Origin: Macrolepiota albuminosa
Lineage: Eukaryota; Basidiomycota; Agaricomycetes; Agaricales; Agaricaceae
DNA length: 64,000 nucleotides
Assembly: GCA_027475525.1 (NCBI GenBank)
Contig: JAMWFC010000088.1
Span: 1,023,534-1,087,533, forward strand
Direction: 5' to 3'
Shown here: positions 1-10,589 of the stretch, piece after piece
How positions within the stretch are numbered: position 1 is the stretch's first letter
Layout: each line of letters begins with the position of its first letter
Position numbers and translations under genes: made by a program
Notes under the pieces: generated by a model
Databases searched by the model: none
Told to the model about the DNA's origin: nothing
The model's input: only the letters and a program-made list of their open reading frames with translations

Positions 1-237
1 ATAATGCCACATCTCCATTGGAATGAACTGCAGCAGCCAGAGTATTGCAGACAAAGGTTTTGCCACATCCTCCAGCACTGTGAATGAATAGCATCCTGCC
101 CAAATTGTTGTTTACTGAGTTTATGACAGCATTGAAAGTCTCCAGTTGTTCCACATTGAACTTGGCCTTGTTACTCTCCACTCTTTGCTTGAGCTCCTCA
201 ACATCATAATTGGTTTCATCTTCTAAAAGCCTGTTGC
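1..237 (-). CDS. Helitron 1 Pif1-like helicase, N-terminal fragment
   Basis: The start of the 5'-3' helicase that unwinds the element during transposition. The Walker A loop HSAGGCGKTF is encoded at about 65-95, preceded by FNAVINSVNNN as in Helitron 2. The rest of the helicase lies beyond the left edge of the window. Confidence 0.88.
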
Positions 238-288
238 CTAGAAGAATGATCAGTGTTCAAGTCAATCTCTTATGCAAATGCCAATTAC
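238..288 (-). other. Intron in Helitron 1 (51 nt)
   Basis: On the minus strand it reads GTAATTGGC...CTTCTAG. Splicing joins NIVPG to NRLLEDETNYDVEE, aligned with uninterrupted sequence in Helitron 2 near 37200. It is the third intron of 50-51 nt present here and absent there. Confidence 0.75.
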
Positions 289-1459
289 CTGGAACTATGT
301 TCCAATTCTGTTGAGCCTCTGGCATGTTGGGAAAGTCTTTCAGAGTTTTTCCAAAATTCATCAAAGTGTCATTGATGAGATAAAGGCCATAGTCATAGAC
401 ATCCTCATTGGTAAAGACTCGGTCCCTGTATTGCCTAGTATGTTCCAATCTGTGTCGAAGATCATCACAGATAGAATGTTTGAATTCGTCCCATAGAGCC
501 TCAGGAGTGGCAGGAGCACAGTGGAATAGAATAGTGCAAAACAGCTGCCTGAGAGCTGATCCTAGTTGGATTGGAGCAGCTTCAGTGAGACACTGCCTCC
601 ATTCTGCATCATCCTCCAAAAGACCTAGAGCCTTGCATGCTTCTTGATAAGTGGGATAGATATGGCCATTGACTGTCCTGAGATCAGCCCATGAAGTTGC
701 ATTGGTTACAACAGTCAAGAGCATCCTGAGATAGAACCTTTCTCCCTGTCTTGGTGAAGCAAAATACATCCTTCCAATTGCTGTCCCTCTCTGCCTCTCC
801 TTCCAACTCCGTTTAGATGCTTCATAAACAAACTTGGTTGGAAAGTTCTGATAAGTGGTGTTATTATTGGGAAACCTGGTATTGGCTTCAAACTAAGCTG
901 TGAGTGCAGTCTTGTCTGCATTAGGTCTAGCAGCCACCACCTGTATTGGTTCATCATCTGGGAAATAGACTTCATGCTGGTTTTCCAAGTGCACAGGCAA
1001 TCTGTACACTGAAGGATATTCAGCATGCATGTTGAATTCAAAGATGTGCCAGCAAGCCTCAGGAGCAGAAATGTATCTGGCATCCAAGTGTTCCTTGATT
1101 TCATCCCTCTCCTCCCTAGCAATCTCCAAAGTTGTCCTATCATGGCCCTTGTAGATGTACTTGTGAATGTATTTGATTGCATCTACTGAAGCACAGACTT
1201 CCACATTGATATGACATTGGAATTTGGCTGAGAGATATGGATTGTATGGGACAACATTATGATTGTCATAACGACGACCATGCTTTTCAAAAAAGCGGCC
1301 ATTGTTAGGTCTGGCATATTGGGGATAGCCATCATCACCATACTGTGTAGCTTCCTGAAATTCCTTGGGATATCTCTTGGAACATTTGCCATCTACCATG
1401 CACTTGGCATTGGGAAAATCTGCTCCACATGGACCATGAACCATATTGGTAGTAACAAC
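289..1459 (-). CDS. Helitron 1 Rep C-terminal part and linker to helicase
   Basis: It continues the Rep domain after the intron. YIHKYIYKG near 1150-1175 carries the two conserved tyrosines of Helitron Rep proteins. One stop codon (TAG, 893-895) lies in the conserved LTA-FEAN segment, where Helitron proteins usually have tryptophan, so TGG to TAG is likely. The frame is otherwise open through 289. Helitron 2 has the same TAG at the same place (36580). The exon ends at donor CCAG|GTAATTGG and joins the Pif1 part after 51 nt. Confidence 0.85.
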
Positions 1460-1509
1460 CTAATAACAAAGGTCAGTTACTGCATTGATAATTCAAGCAA
1501 AGCCAATAC
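1460..1509 (-). other. Intron in Helitron 1 (50 nt)
   Basis: On the minus strand it reads GTATTGG...TTATTAG with a CTGAC branch-like site. Splicing joins QLYQ to VVTTNMVHG, matching the uninterrupted Helitron 2 sequence near 36020 (KLYKIIITNIVHG). Confidence 0.85.
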
Positions 1510-3509
1510 CTGATACAATTGAGGCTGAGTCACTGGATCAGGAATTTGAGCAGAAACAATAGTGTCCACATGAGCTGCATCTTTGATCTTGTCATGATGA
1601 TGGAAAAAGATCAAGATATGTATATGTGGAAGTCCCCTCTTTTGAAATTCAATGGTATGGACAGATGCCACACATTTTCCAAATAGACCATCTTTTATGT
1701 CCTTCAAAAGAGCATTCTTCTTGAGTTCAAATACTCTGGCAACAATATCTGGACGGTCAGAAGCTGTTTGCCTCTTTCCATTAACCATAGGTTCTTTCAA
1801 CAGAGCCTCTTCAATTTCTGGCCACTTTGGATTGGCAGTCATGGTGATGAAGAGATCTGGTTTATGGAAATGTCTGCAAATAGCCATAGAGTCCTGGAAT
1901 AGTTGCTGCATGTGTTGTTCACTTCCAACATGAGAAGAGGGGAGGACCACACGTCGACTTTGCCTGTGTAAGTCTTCATCTCCAATAGCCGCATCAACCA
2001 CTCCTTGATAGACTTCAGCCCTAATCTTTCTTTGATTTTGTCTAACCCAATTAAGTTTTGTTTGTTCGATTGAAGCCCATGCATTGACAACATATTGTTG
2101 AAACAATCGACCACTCCAAAGCAAAGCGGCATTAGCTTCTAAAGATCTCTGCTGAAGTTGGTATGCATAGTAAGCAGTTTCAGTGATATTTTGTGTTCTG
2201 CGTTGCCCTCGTGGTCCCAGCTGAGAAGGAATGTTTAAATGAAATCCATGTTCTCCAGTTGGAAATATGATCGTGTAGTGCAGAGGAGTATAAAAAGGGT
2301 GTAAATGGCTGATTCGCTTCAATTGACCTCCATGCAAATGCAGGACTATGTCACGGTGATCTGATCGTTCTTCAGAACCATCTCCTGGTATAATTGCTGC
2401 AACTCCTTCCTGTTCATTAGGGTTGTTATAGCGTTGATGGTCTCCAAAGTCAGCTCTAAGTTGAACAAAAAGCCTTTGTGGTTGGCCTTCAGGAACTTCT
2501 GTCATAATCTGCTTTGCAAGCTTGTATAAGCCAATAAAGGGATTGACTCTATGAAGCATATCCTGCAAAGAGGCCATTATCTGAGGATCCAATCTAGGAT
2601 TGCTTCCCTGACGAAAAGCCAATTGTTGATTGTGATCGTAGAAGTAGAGTTGTGCATATACAGGATGATCACCTTCAGTTGGAAGCAAAGCACCTGTCAG
2701 ATGATGGAGCTCTCCATTAATCCTAAAGCTGTATGGTCCTGGAGCATTCGTAATTGCATGGTCAATTTTGACTCCCAGAGATGTAAATGCAAAGGCTGCA
2801 TTGTATTGGCGAATAGATGCTTTGAAAGCATCAGAAAGAGCATGATGGCCTTGAAGTAAGCCAAGCAGTTCTGGTGGAGCATCTGCAAGTCTGGGCAAAT
2901 CAATCTGGCCTTGTAGACAGCACATGCCAAATTTTGTATGATGTCTAGTAGAACTGGTGAGCTTTTCAGCATCCCAGTGTAGAGCCTGACAGTGTGGACA
3001 TATGACATCCATAAGACCAAGATAATGTGCTGAGAGTTCATCTATATAAGGCTGTCTTCCTCTTGGAAGAGCATTGATGCCTTGAATATGATCAACCCTT
3101 TGTAGGATGGGAGGTGCTGGTAGATTTTGCACAGGTGGATCCACATATTCTAAGTCCTCCTCTATATTCTCAGCAGGATTAGGATGGGAGGTGCTGGTAG
3201 ATTTTGCACAGGTGGATCCACATATTCTAAGTCCTCCTCTATATTCTCAGCAGGATTATTATTAGGCTGTCTTCCTCTTGGAAGAGCATTTATAGGTTGT
3301 TGTAGAATGGGAGGATGAAGAGGAGGTTCCAGTTGCTCTGCTGCTAGATTTGGCTGTCTCCTATTGTCAACAGGATCATCCAGATCTTGAGCATCTAGAT
3401 TGTCAAAGTCCTCCTCCAAATCAGCTGCATGTTCTTGTTCCCAGCCTTCTAAGATCCTTTGAGCCCTAGCCTCATTCAAAGGCCTATATTCAGGATTGAG
3501 ATCTACATC
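1510..3509 (-). CDS. Helitron 1 replication initiator (Rep/HUH) core exon
   Basis: This exon encodes the Helitron-like N-terminal and Rep domains. Visible features in order: a zinc-binding stretch (CPHCQALHW, then FGMCCLQG), the long Helitron-specific region, and the HUH motif RGLPHIHIL near 1610 whose two histidines bind the catalytic metal. Rep nicks and joins DNA at the element ends in rolling-circle transposition. The frame is broken at 3144-3162 only by an exact 77-bp duplication (3104-3257); removing one copy makes the exon open from 3509 to 1510. It is followed by a 50-nt intron. Confidence 0.88.
3104..3257. repeat. Exact 77-bp tandem duplication
   Basis: 3104-3180 equals 3181-3257. 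It breaks the Helitron 1 reading frame; collapsing it restores the frame. Probable assembly overlap. Confidence 0.93.
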
Positions 3510-3560
3510 CTGTTAATCTTTCTTAGTCAATGCAACATCTGAAAGTTATCTTTCTCTCAC
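3510..3560 (-). other. Intron in Helitron 1 (51 nt)
   Basis: On the minus strand it reads GTGAGAGAAAG...TTAACAG with a CTAAG branch-like site. Splicing joins HQPE to DVDLNPEYRPLN in frame. Helitron 2 has continuous coding sequence at the matching point (near 20040). Confidence 0.75.
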
Positions 3561-4499
3561 CTCTGGCTGGTGTAATATCTGTAGTTGTCTTCCTTGCTCT
3601 CTGAGCTGTTGTTGCTCATGCAATACTGCTAATGCCTGTTGTTGCCTCTGTTGCTCTTGCAATACTGCTAGTGCCTGCTGTTGTCTATCCTGCTCCTCAG
3701 CTGCAGCAATATGCCTCAACCTTTGTTGGTCTTGCAATGCTGCTAATGATTGTGCTTGTATAGGAGCAACCTGCTGTCCCTCTCTATTCCTAAGTGCAGG
3801 TGGCAGTGGCAGTGGCATTGTGAAGTTTGGCAAAGCAGCTCTATGCAAAGCAGGCATTCTAGATATAGGATTCTGTAAAGGAGCATCCCAACCTTCAGGC
3901 AAATGAGTTTCAGGTATACTCATAGCAGTCCCACCAACTACAGGCTGATTGACTAATCCCACCCTATTATCTCTTCCATGCACAGCAGCTGGTAGAGGTG
4001 CTACTATTGAAGGCACATAAGGAGCTCTATGTGCAGGAAGAGGTAGAGGTGGTATCATTCTAGGAATAGGATTTTGCAAAGGGGCATTCCATCCTTCAGG
4101 TAAATGAGTTTCAGGAATAGCCCTAGCAAATAGATCCTCAGCAACAGTTGGTGGTCTAACAGGCCTCCTCAAAGAGCTAGAAGTATTTCCTCCAGAGCTT
4201 GAACCAATCTGATTATTTCCCCCAGTTCTCATATCCCCCAATCCTGTAGTTCCAAGTTGTACATCCTCAGATGCAAATAAGTTCATAGCAACAGATGGTC
4301 CAATAGGCCTTCTCAAAGAGCTAGAGGCAATCTGATCATTTCTTCCAATTCTCATATCCCCAGTTCTCATATCCCCAGTTCCCATATCCCCAGTTCCCAT
4401 ATCCCCAGTTCCCATATCCCCAGTTCCATAATGAAGTGGTATAACCACTGAAGTAGATCTTCTACTTCTATTGGCACGACACTCATCAGGATCAGTCAT
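3561..4499 (-). CDS. Helitron 1 N-terminal region (exon)
   Basis: The exon is open from an ATG at 4499 and in-frame sequence continues upstream toward 4588, where a TTTTTTCAG acceptor suggests a further upstream intron. The protein has a five-unit run of the pentapeptide GTGDM (DNA 4351-4425, 15-bp units), a repeated segment beginning IPETHLPEGW, and a C-terminal Gln-rich helical stretch with several ALAVLQEQQ-type repeats that looks like a coiled coil. The homologous plus-strand segment in Helitron 2 is at 19190-20096. The exon ends at 3561 with donor GTGAGA. This accessory N-terminus has no assigned function. Confidence 0.7.
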
Positions 4500-4599
4500 T
4501 TGTAACTGTTGTAGCCTGCTTTGAATCCTAGCCTGCTGTCTTTGACCTTCAGGAGTACTGGGTTCATTATTAGAATGAGTAGTTGAAGATTGCCTGAAA

Positions 4600-5290
4600 A
4601 AATAGTTTTTTAAGCATTTTCATAGCTTAAAACTATTGAAAGACACTTACATGATGAGTATATCAATAGCCCAAAGTTGTCCAAGTGTTACTCTAAGCTG
4701 AATTGAATTTTTCTTGAATTTTTTGAATTTTATAAGCATTTATAAAGCTCAAAAACAATAAAAGTCACTTACTACAATAGCCCAAACTTTCACTATAAGC
4801 TGAATTGAATTTTTCCTGATTTTTCTGTGATTTTTTCGAATTTTTTAAGCAATTTCCAAGCTCAAATACATTAAAAATCACTTACAATGATCAATCAATA
4901 GCTGAAAGTTGTCGAGCTATTGAATGTTTGTTAAGGATCATTGATCAATCAATCAATCATTACTTACTTTGTAGTTGAGTTTGAAAATTTCGCTATAAGA
5001 ATGTTTGTTAATGGTCATCAATCAATCAATCAGTCAATACTTACTTTGTAATCAAGTTTTGAAGTTGTAGCTAAATTGATCATTTATTAATAGTCATCAA
5101 TCAATCAATCAGTCAATACTTACTTTGTAATCGAGTTTAAGTTGTAGCTAAATTGATCATTTATTAATAGTCATCAATCAATCAATCAGTCAATACTTAC
5201 TTTGTAATCGAGTTTTGAAGCGTTGCTATAAGAATGGTTATTAATATTTGTAAATCAATCAATCAATCAACACTTACTTTGTAGTGTAGT
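4600..5290 (-). repeat. Helitron 1 leader with repeats carrying splice-donor-like sites
   Basis: Non-coding AT-rich leader between the 5' end and the first coding exon. From about 4930 to 5290 a unit of roughly 65-75 bp recurs four to five times. On the minus strand each unit contains ACAAAGTAAGTATTGA followed by (TTGA)n runs and an AATTTAGCTA segment, that is, a strong GTAAGT donor plus a possible acceptor. Two looser copies with GTAAGTGA occur at 4640-4900. I see no open reading frame. Confidence 0.6.
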
Positions 5291-5611
5291 TTACTCACTA
5301 CAACGTTGAAACCGTGGAAAAATTGATGCTGTTTGGTTTAAGAATATGCGAGGCGTGAAAACTGGTGTCCACTAAATCGTGTTTTGGCCTCAGCCACATC
5401 CACAAACTCCGGACACCTTCCACATGTGTCCGAGAGATAGCATACAGTAAAATATTTAATATACATATTTAATATACAATTTTTTTTTCTAACTGACCAA
5501 AAAACAGACAAAAAAGACAACTATTTGTCAGCCTTAGTCATCAATGACTCAGCTGACAAATTTTTATTCATCACATCAAATTCCCACAAAAGTCGTCGCA
5601 TATACTATAGA

Positions 5612-6621
5612 CGAGCTACGATTCGTGCCTTCAGCACGAATTTTGTAGCTCGTTGGGGGCTTCGCCCCCAAACCCCCCTCAACTAAGCCTCCACCCTAAC
5701 CGAACGAAGTGAGGTTAGGGCTCCAAGTATGTATAGAGAACTCAGTGCTTATTCCTGGCCTCAACCTCACTTCGTTCGGTTAAGGCCTCTGCATTTCACA
5801 ACTCAGTGCTTATTCCCAGCCTCAACCTCACTTCGTTTGGTTAAGGCCTCCGCATTTCACAACTCAGGCATTTCACAACTCAGTGCTTATTCCCAGCCTC
5901 AACCTCACTTCGTTTGGTTAAGGCCTCCGCATTTCACAACTCAGTGCTTATTCCTGGCCTCAACCTCACTTCGTTTGGTTAAGGCCTCCGCATTTCACAA
6001 CTCAGTGCTTATTCCCGGCCTCAACCTCACTTCGTTTGGTTAAGGCCTCCGCATTTCACAACTCAGTGCTTATTCCCGGCCTCAACCTCACTTCGTTTGG
6101 TTAAGGCCTCTGCATTTCACAACTCAGTGCTTATTCCCGGCCTCAACCTCACTTCGTTTGGTTAAGGCCTCCGCATTTCACAACTCAGTGCTTATTCCAC
6201 AACTCTCAAAGTAAGCTAAATTGAATTTTTCTTGAATTCTTCGGACTTTATTCAGCATTTATAAATCTTTAAAAAAACTAAAAATCAGTATATTAGTAGC
6301 CTTTGAGTTTTTCCTGATTTTCTGGTGATTTTCCTGGAATTATTTGAGCATTTTCCACTAACATCTCCTGAAAAACAGAGCAATTGAATTTTTCTTGAAT
6401 TCTTCGGATTTTATTGAACATTTATAAATCTCCAAAAAACTAAAATCAGTGTATCAGTAGACCCTGAATTTTTTCTGATTTTTCAGTGATTTTATCTGAA
6501 TTTCTTAAGCATTTTATACACACATCTACCAAAAAACAAACGAAAAAGGCAATTCTTTGTCAGCCTTAGTCAGAACTGACTAATCAGATCAATTCCCAGG
6601 CGTCGTCGCATATACTATAGA
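5612..6621 (-). mobile_element. Short Helitron-end module A (non-autonomous)
   Basis: A 1.0-kb unit that starts on the minus strand like Helitron 1 (TCTATAGTATATGCGACGAC at 6621-6602) and ends at 5612. The end has two hairpins: GGGGGCGAAGCCCCC (5656-5670 region) and a longer stem around ACGAGCTACGATTCGTGC (5611-5655). No transposase is encoded. The 3' hairpins match those at the 3' end of Helitron 2 (39120-39187). The unit holds a minisatellite (5741-6196). Confidence 0.6.
5741..6196. repeat. Minisatellite, about 60-bp unit, seven to eight copies
   Basis: The unit contains CTCACTTCGTT(C/T)GGTTAAGGCCT followed by GCATTTCACAACTCAGTGC and a TTATTCC(C/T)GGCCT segment. Copies differ by single bases, and one is a short partial unit near 5865. 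Two more copies are at 6750-6880, and the same CGAACGAAGTGAGGTTA core recurs before the 3' end of Helitron 2 (38820-39100). It is therefore part of the Helitron family's 3' region. Confidence 0.85.
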
Positions 6622-7312
6622 CGAGCTACGATTCGTGCCTTCGGCACGAATTTCGTAGCTCGTTGGGGGCTTCGCCCCCAAACCCCCCCCAACTAAGCCT
6701 CCACCCTAACCTCACTTCGTTCGGTTAGGGCTCCAAGTATGTATAGAGAACTCAGTGCTCATTCCCAGCCTCAACCTCACTTCGTTCGGTTAAGGCCTCC
6801 GCATTCCACAACTCAGTGCTCATTCCCAGCCTCAACCTCACTTCGTTCGGTTAAGGCCTCCGCATTCCACAACTCAGTCCCCTTTTCACAACTCTCAAAT
6901 TAACTAAATTGAATTTTTCTTGAATTTTTCGGACTTTATTCAGCATTTATAAATCTTTAAAAAAAAAACTAAAAAAATTAGTATATTAGTAGACTTTGAA
7001 TTTTTCCTGATTTTCTGATGATTTTCCTGGAATTATTTGAGCATTTTCCACTAACATCTCCTGAAAAACAGAGCAATGAATTTTTCTTGAATCTTTCAGA
7101 TTTCTTTAAGCATTTATAAACCTCAAAAAATTCACAATCAGTGTATCAGTAGACCCTGAATTTTTTCTGATTTTTCAGTGATTTTATCTGAATTTCTTAA
7201 GCATTTTATACACACATCTACCAAAAAACAAACGCAAAAGGCAATTCTTTGTCAGCCTTAGTCAGAACTGACTAATCAATCAATTCCCAGGCGTCGTCCC
7301 ATTCTATATAGA
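6622..7312 (-). mobile_element. Short Helitron-end module B (non-autonomous)
   Basis: A second, 691-bp module of the same design, directly abutting module A. Its start at 7312 reads TCTATATAGAATGGGACGAC on the minus strand, and its hairpin end is at 6622-6690. It carries two copies of the 60-bp repeat instead of about seven. The three units (B, A, Helitron 1) stand head to tail with no spacer. Confidence 0.6.
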
Positions 7313-7970
7313 TAAGCTGATACTCCATCAATAGTTTATGTAAGCTGTTGCTCCAGCAATGGTTTATGTAAGCTGATGCTCCAGCAGTAGTTTATATAAG
7401 CTATTGCTTCTGTAATAGTTTATTGTTTGATCAATCTGTTTTGCATTTTGATATATTGATTGAGTTTATAAATTTGCTTTCTTTTAGCATTTTATACCTA
7501 GTTGTCAATCTGCTATGATGCTAAGTGTCATTGAATAAAAATTGTACATGAGAGTTGTCAAACTATAACTCCTTTTATTTATGCATATTTAAAGAGTCAA
7601 CTGTTATGATTTTAGTCTCTTATCTACATTAACTAATACATTTAATATATTGAAATAAATAATTAGAGAGCTATTAAAAACTGAAAACTTTAATTAATTA
7701 TCTTAGATATAAATTATATCTTGTGCTTATATAGCACCAAAAAATACCTACAAGAAGCATATTCATTTCTCACTTTTAGCATAGTTTGTTGTAGTACTCA
7801 AACTATTTCTGTTTACAAGTATAAATATGAAGCCACAATTGCAGAGAGATACATCTGTTTCTGTATAGAAGTCATATTGATGTCAATATCTTCTATGCCT
7901 ATAGAGACAATAATAAAAATTGAAGGCTTTGAAGTTAAGTCTCTATATTTTATTTGTCCACTTATCAATA
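7313..7970. other. AT-rich non-coding spacer with a 28-bp tandem repeat
   Basis: No gene seen. At 7321-7420 a unit of about 28 bp (GTTTATGTAAGCTGATGCTC type) is repeated about four times. The rest is AT-rich with no recognisable element, up to the target duplication of the solo LTR at 7971. Confidence 0.6.
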
Positions 7971-7975
7971 CATAT

Positions 7976-8493
7976 TGTCAGGGAACTCCTCATTTCTTCC
8001 TTCTTTCACTCCCTATTTCTTCACTCTCCTTTTATCTATTTCCTTATTTAGAAGTTCATTCTCTCATTTTGCTGTTTCTATTCTTTTAACACTATTTGTT
8101 AGTACTACTCTCAGCCTTTGAGATGCTCTGGTTCCTTAGCTATCATTCAGACAAGTATGGACTTTTCAGCACCACTTTCAGACTGCTTATATAAGCCAGA
8201 GTTTGCCTTTCTGACTTTCAAAGTCCAGAGTTTTCCTCCTTGTTTATACAGCTGTTTATTTAGGCAATTTTAGAGTTTTTAAGATTTTGTTGTACTGTAT
8301 AGTTGTTTTCCATGCTTCAGAGGCCCCAGAAGCATCCAACCTGGCATAGGGAATTCCTAGACTTGTTCTCTTTTGATCTCCCTCTGCCAGGTGAGTAGTT
8401 ATTATGATATTGTCAGTATATACTCTAATACACTTTGGATCTCCCTCTGCCAGCTGTGGGACTGAGCCACAGCCTCCAGAAGTTGCCCTTACA
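7976..8493. mobile_element. Solo LTR of the Ty3 family found at 23514-30009
   Basis: A 518-bp sequence running TGTCAGG...GCCCTTACA, the same length as, and clearly homologous to, the LTRs at 23514-24031 and 29492-30009, but with many substitutions. It is flanked on both sides by CATAT (7971-7975 and 8494-8498), a 5-bp target duplication. It is the product of LTR-LTR recombination after an older insertion. Confidence 0.93.
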
Positions 8494-8624
8494 CATATCA
8501 TGCTATCCAATTCTTAGATTTATGTTGATAAACACTAATGTATATGAATCAACTTCCTCAATCATTGAAAAACCTCTCTCTTCAAATTGTTGAAAGACAT
8601 TCCACTACACAAACTCACTCAAAA

Positions 8625-10584
8625 TGTAACAGAGTAGGCTGTCACAGCCTATAATTTGGTCACACTTGTTACAGTAACTCTTTAGTCTTTATTTTTTGCT
8701 AGTCCCTGCGCTTGTGTAGTCACCATTCTTGCTATAGAATTGGGTCATACACACTTGGGACACTAAGGAACTGAACTCAACCTGTAGCTTGTGTAGTCAC
8801 CATTCTTGCTATAGAATTGGGTCATACACACTTGGGACACTAAGGAACTGAACTCAACCTGTACATTGTTACACTTTTTTGTGTATCCAGCTCCAGTGGC
8901 TTTGTCACACACTATCACTGGACTATAGCAGAGACTTGGCTACAACACTGCTTATCTTTTGACTTCTGGACTCTTTGCTGGACTTTTGGGATGCTTTGAA
9001 CCTTCTATCAGTGTTCCTTCTTGGTTGCAGGATTAGGAGAGGTGTGGATAAGAGTTGGAGATGTTTGTGGGTGAGAGATAATGAGCTGGCATGAAGATTG
9101 CATCATATCTTGGAAGCAAGGCCACAGTTTGCCCCATCTCCTTTACCATTGTGATCTTCTCATGTCCAGGATCCTTTTGATACATGGATGACCCTCAACT
9201 TTTACTCCCTCCTTCTCCATCTCTGGATTTTCAATATTTTACAAAATTGCCTATATCTCATGATCCACTGCACCAATTCTCTTGATTCTAGTGCCATTGG
9301 AAGCACATTGCTTTACTCCTTCCAACAGCCCCATGGTTGACCCAATCCAGACCATGGTGCTAGCTCAAAGTTGTTAGTTGTGGTATTTTTATTATTTTGC
9401 AGATATCTTGCAATCCGTGGAACTGTTTGGCTCAATTCCTATGGCATTAGATGTGCCTCAACATGCCCTTTCCAACAGTATCTAGGTTTATACTATTTCA
9501 GTCCACAGTTCTTGCTCGATGTCATCATCTTTGTCCATTACTTCCTTCCCCCTTATTCTCATGGGGAACCTCTGTCTCAGGATTTTTCTAGACCATTTCT
9601 GTGATGCATTTATGGTCACTTCCTGCCCTTATCAACCATCCAGTCCATCTCTCAGTTATTGTCCCAGGATTTGCTGTGGTGTCTAGCTTGGCACCTTTTC
9701 TATGTGCATCTGCACAGTTCACATAATTGATTCGACTTTATACTTATTTCCTGATGGATCTGACCTCTATCCATCTTCACCATGTCATTCTTTGACACCG
9801 TTCATCAGCTCTATTTTGTTTTATACATGCCTCACACCTTTGATGTTATTCTGAGGAGGCCTTTGAGGTAATCCAAAGGAGTGGACTTTTGTCTGTTCAA
9901 TCAACTATGACATGATTACTTCCACCCAACCCCATTCATATCTCCTCAGCATCTCTTCCTTCTTGTGCTTGCCCTACTAGCTCATAATTGACTGTGTGCA
10001 ACCTGCTAGAGTGTCTAGAGGCTGGAGATAATGGTGAATATGGATGTATTCCATATTTGCATATGAGCATCAAGACTCTGTTCTCCTACTCTTTCCACCC
10101 TTTTTTATGATGTTTTACAGAGCCAATGTGCTCTGCCCACCCTGTTGATGCTATTAGTGTCAACTTTGATCTATCCAAGAGTTTTCTCTTGGAGAGGGGA
10201 GGAAAAGGTGGATCCCAGCACAAAATTTGAAGGGGTGCATGGGAGGGGAGGATGGAATGACTATATGGAGTGGAGGACAACCTGACTAGGTGAGCAGACA
10301 CAATGGATGATGAAGGAGCCTTAGCAATGAAGGAGTACATTACTGGAGTGAGCACCACTGTAGGAATTTTTTTTTCTTCTTTCAGATTGGTATCTAATCT
10401 CAAAGGAGGGTATGTAACAGAGTAGGCTGTCACAGCCTATGATTTGGTCACACTTGTTATAGTAACTCTTTAGTCTTTATCCTTTACCAGTCCCTATGCT
10501 TGTGTAGTTGCCATTCTTGCTATAGAATTGGGTCATACACACTTGGAACACTAAAGAACTGAACTCAACTCATACATTGTTACA
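8625..10584 (+). mobile_element. Small LTR retroelement without recognisable genes (TRIM/LARD-like)
   Basis: Two direct LTRs, 8625-8873 and 10413-10584, both TGTAACAGAGTAGG...CATTGTTACA. The pair is flanked by a perfect 5-bp target duplication CAAAA (8620-8624 and 10585-10589). A purine tract AAAGGAGGGTA ends at 10412 just before the right LTR, giving plus orientation. The left LTR is longer only because of a 77-bp duplication. The 1.5-kb interior shows no reverse transcriptase, integrase or other domain that I recognise. It must have been moved by enzymes from another element. Confidence 0.85.
8710..8863. repeat. Exact 77-bp tandem duplication
   Basis: 8710-8786 is repeated exactly as 8787-8863 inside the left LTR. 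The right LTR has a single copy. Probable assembly overlap. Confidence 0.9.
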
Positions 10585-10589
10585 CAAAA

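Larger units (their letters stand above)
1..5611 (-). mobile_element. Helitron 1 (autonomous type, right part in window)
   Basis: Rolling-circle transposon on the minus strand. Its 5' end is placed at 5611, where the minus strand starts TCTATAGTATATGCGACGAC; a related start (TCTATATAGAATGGGAC) is seen at 7312 and, on the plus strand, at 17934. Reading leftward come an AT-rich leader with repeats, a Q-rich N-terminal region, a Helitron replication-initiator domain with an HxH motif, and the start of a Pif1-type helicase cut by the window edge. The coding sequence is nearly intact, so this copy is much younger than Helitron 2. The exact terminus is inferred by comparing three copies; the element type is certain. 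Confidence 0.9.

Noticed and set aside
5741..6196. CRISPR-like array of 60-bp repeats
   Set aside because: Repeats are contiguous with no unique spacers, and the sequence is eukaryotic; it is a minisatellite of the Helitron end.
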